The notes beneath the pieces were generated by a model that searched no databases, had not been told where the DNA came from, and saw only the letters and a list, made by a program, of their open reading frames with translations. Below, piece after piece: positions 11,451 to 11,511 of a DNA stretch of 11,511 nt. Within the stretch, counting starts at the first letter, position 1, and the number at the start of each line of letters is the position of its first letter. The translations under genes and the position numbers were made by a program. The DNA is from Cyanobacteriota bacterium (GTDB taxonomy: Bacteria; Cyanobacteriota; Cyanobacteriia; Phormidesmidales; Phormidesmidaceae), in assembly GCA_027592485.1 (NCBI GenBank), contig JAQCKL010000088.1:1-11511 (forward strand), written 5' to 3'.

Positions 11451-11511
11451 GCTTGCTGAAAAAGTATAGACTTCATGTCCGACAAGGGCTTCAGCCCTTT
11501 TAGGGCTTTAA
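11448..11511. mobile_element. Possible insertion-sequence or MITE end, cut by the window edge
   Basis: AGGGCTTGCTGAAAAAGT begins at 11448, a sequence I associate with transposon ends in cyanobacteria, although I cannot confirm a family. AGGGCTT recurs at 11485-11491 and 11502-11508, and AAGGGCT (11484-11490) with AGCCCTT (11493-11499) forms a 7-bp-arm hairpin. It adjoins the broken gene fragment at 11355-11450, as would an element inserted in that gene. Confidence 0.35.

Noticed and set aside
1..11511. CRISPR array or defence island
   Set aside because: No regularly spaced repeats of 24-40 bp and no cas or other defence genes besides the BrnTA pair; GCGATCGC repeats are scattered HIP1 sites.

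Overview
The window reads as cyanobacterial chromosome. The palindrome GCGATCGC (HIP1, typical of many cyanobacteria) recurs throughout, base composition is fairly GC-rich, ilvD has the cyanobacterial form, and a long-tailed dnaK sits next to a zinc-finger-less dnaJ, as in the dnaK3-dnaJ pair of Synechocystis and Synechococcus. I cannot name the genus.

Layout. 1-607 (minus) is the N-terminal part of a HerA/DUF87-type P-loop ATPase that runs off the left edge. A 450-bp spacer follows, then a plus-strand SRPBCC/START-like protein (1059-1604). A hairpin-rich convergent spacer (1605-1821) leads to a long minus-strand series: a secreted or lumenal lipid/pigment-era-unknown protein (1822-2628, possibly DUF6816), ilvD (2717-4402), a J-domain co-chaperone (4538-5518) and dnaK (5680-8412). 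In transcription order this is dnaK-dnaJ-ilvD-exported protein. A tRNA-Leu(UAG) gene (8675-8756) points away from dnaK. A plus-strand terminator (8909-8960) separates it from a convergent cNMP-binding histidine kinase (8967-10379, minus).

The right end is the accessory part. A BrnT/BrnA-like toxin-antitoxin pair (10462-11032, plus) lies back to back with the kinase. Beyond it is a 91-bp second copy of the kinase start (11097-11187), then a C/G-rich inverted repeat, a gene remnant resembling a NucS-like endonuclease, and a possible insertion-sequence end at the window edge.

How the parts relate. DnaK and DnaJ form a chaperone pair; the roughly 290-residue Arg/Asp/Tyr-rich DnaK tail is the most unusual protein feature. 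IlvD belongs to branched-chain amino acid synthesis and is unrelated in function to its neighbours. The toxin-antitoxin island sits between two homologous kinase starts, which suggests rearrangement or insertion. I see no wholly new multi-gene system here. The best leads are the DnaK tail, the kinase remnant bracketing the toxin-antitoxin pair, the matched divergent dnaK/tRNA promoter cores, and a 20-bp-arm hairpin between dnaK and dnaJ.
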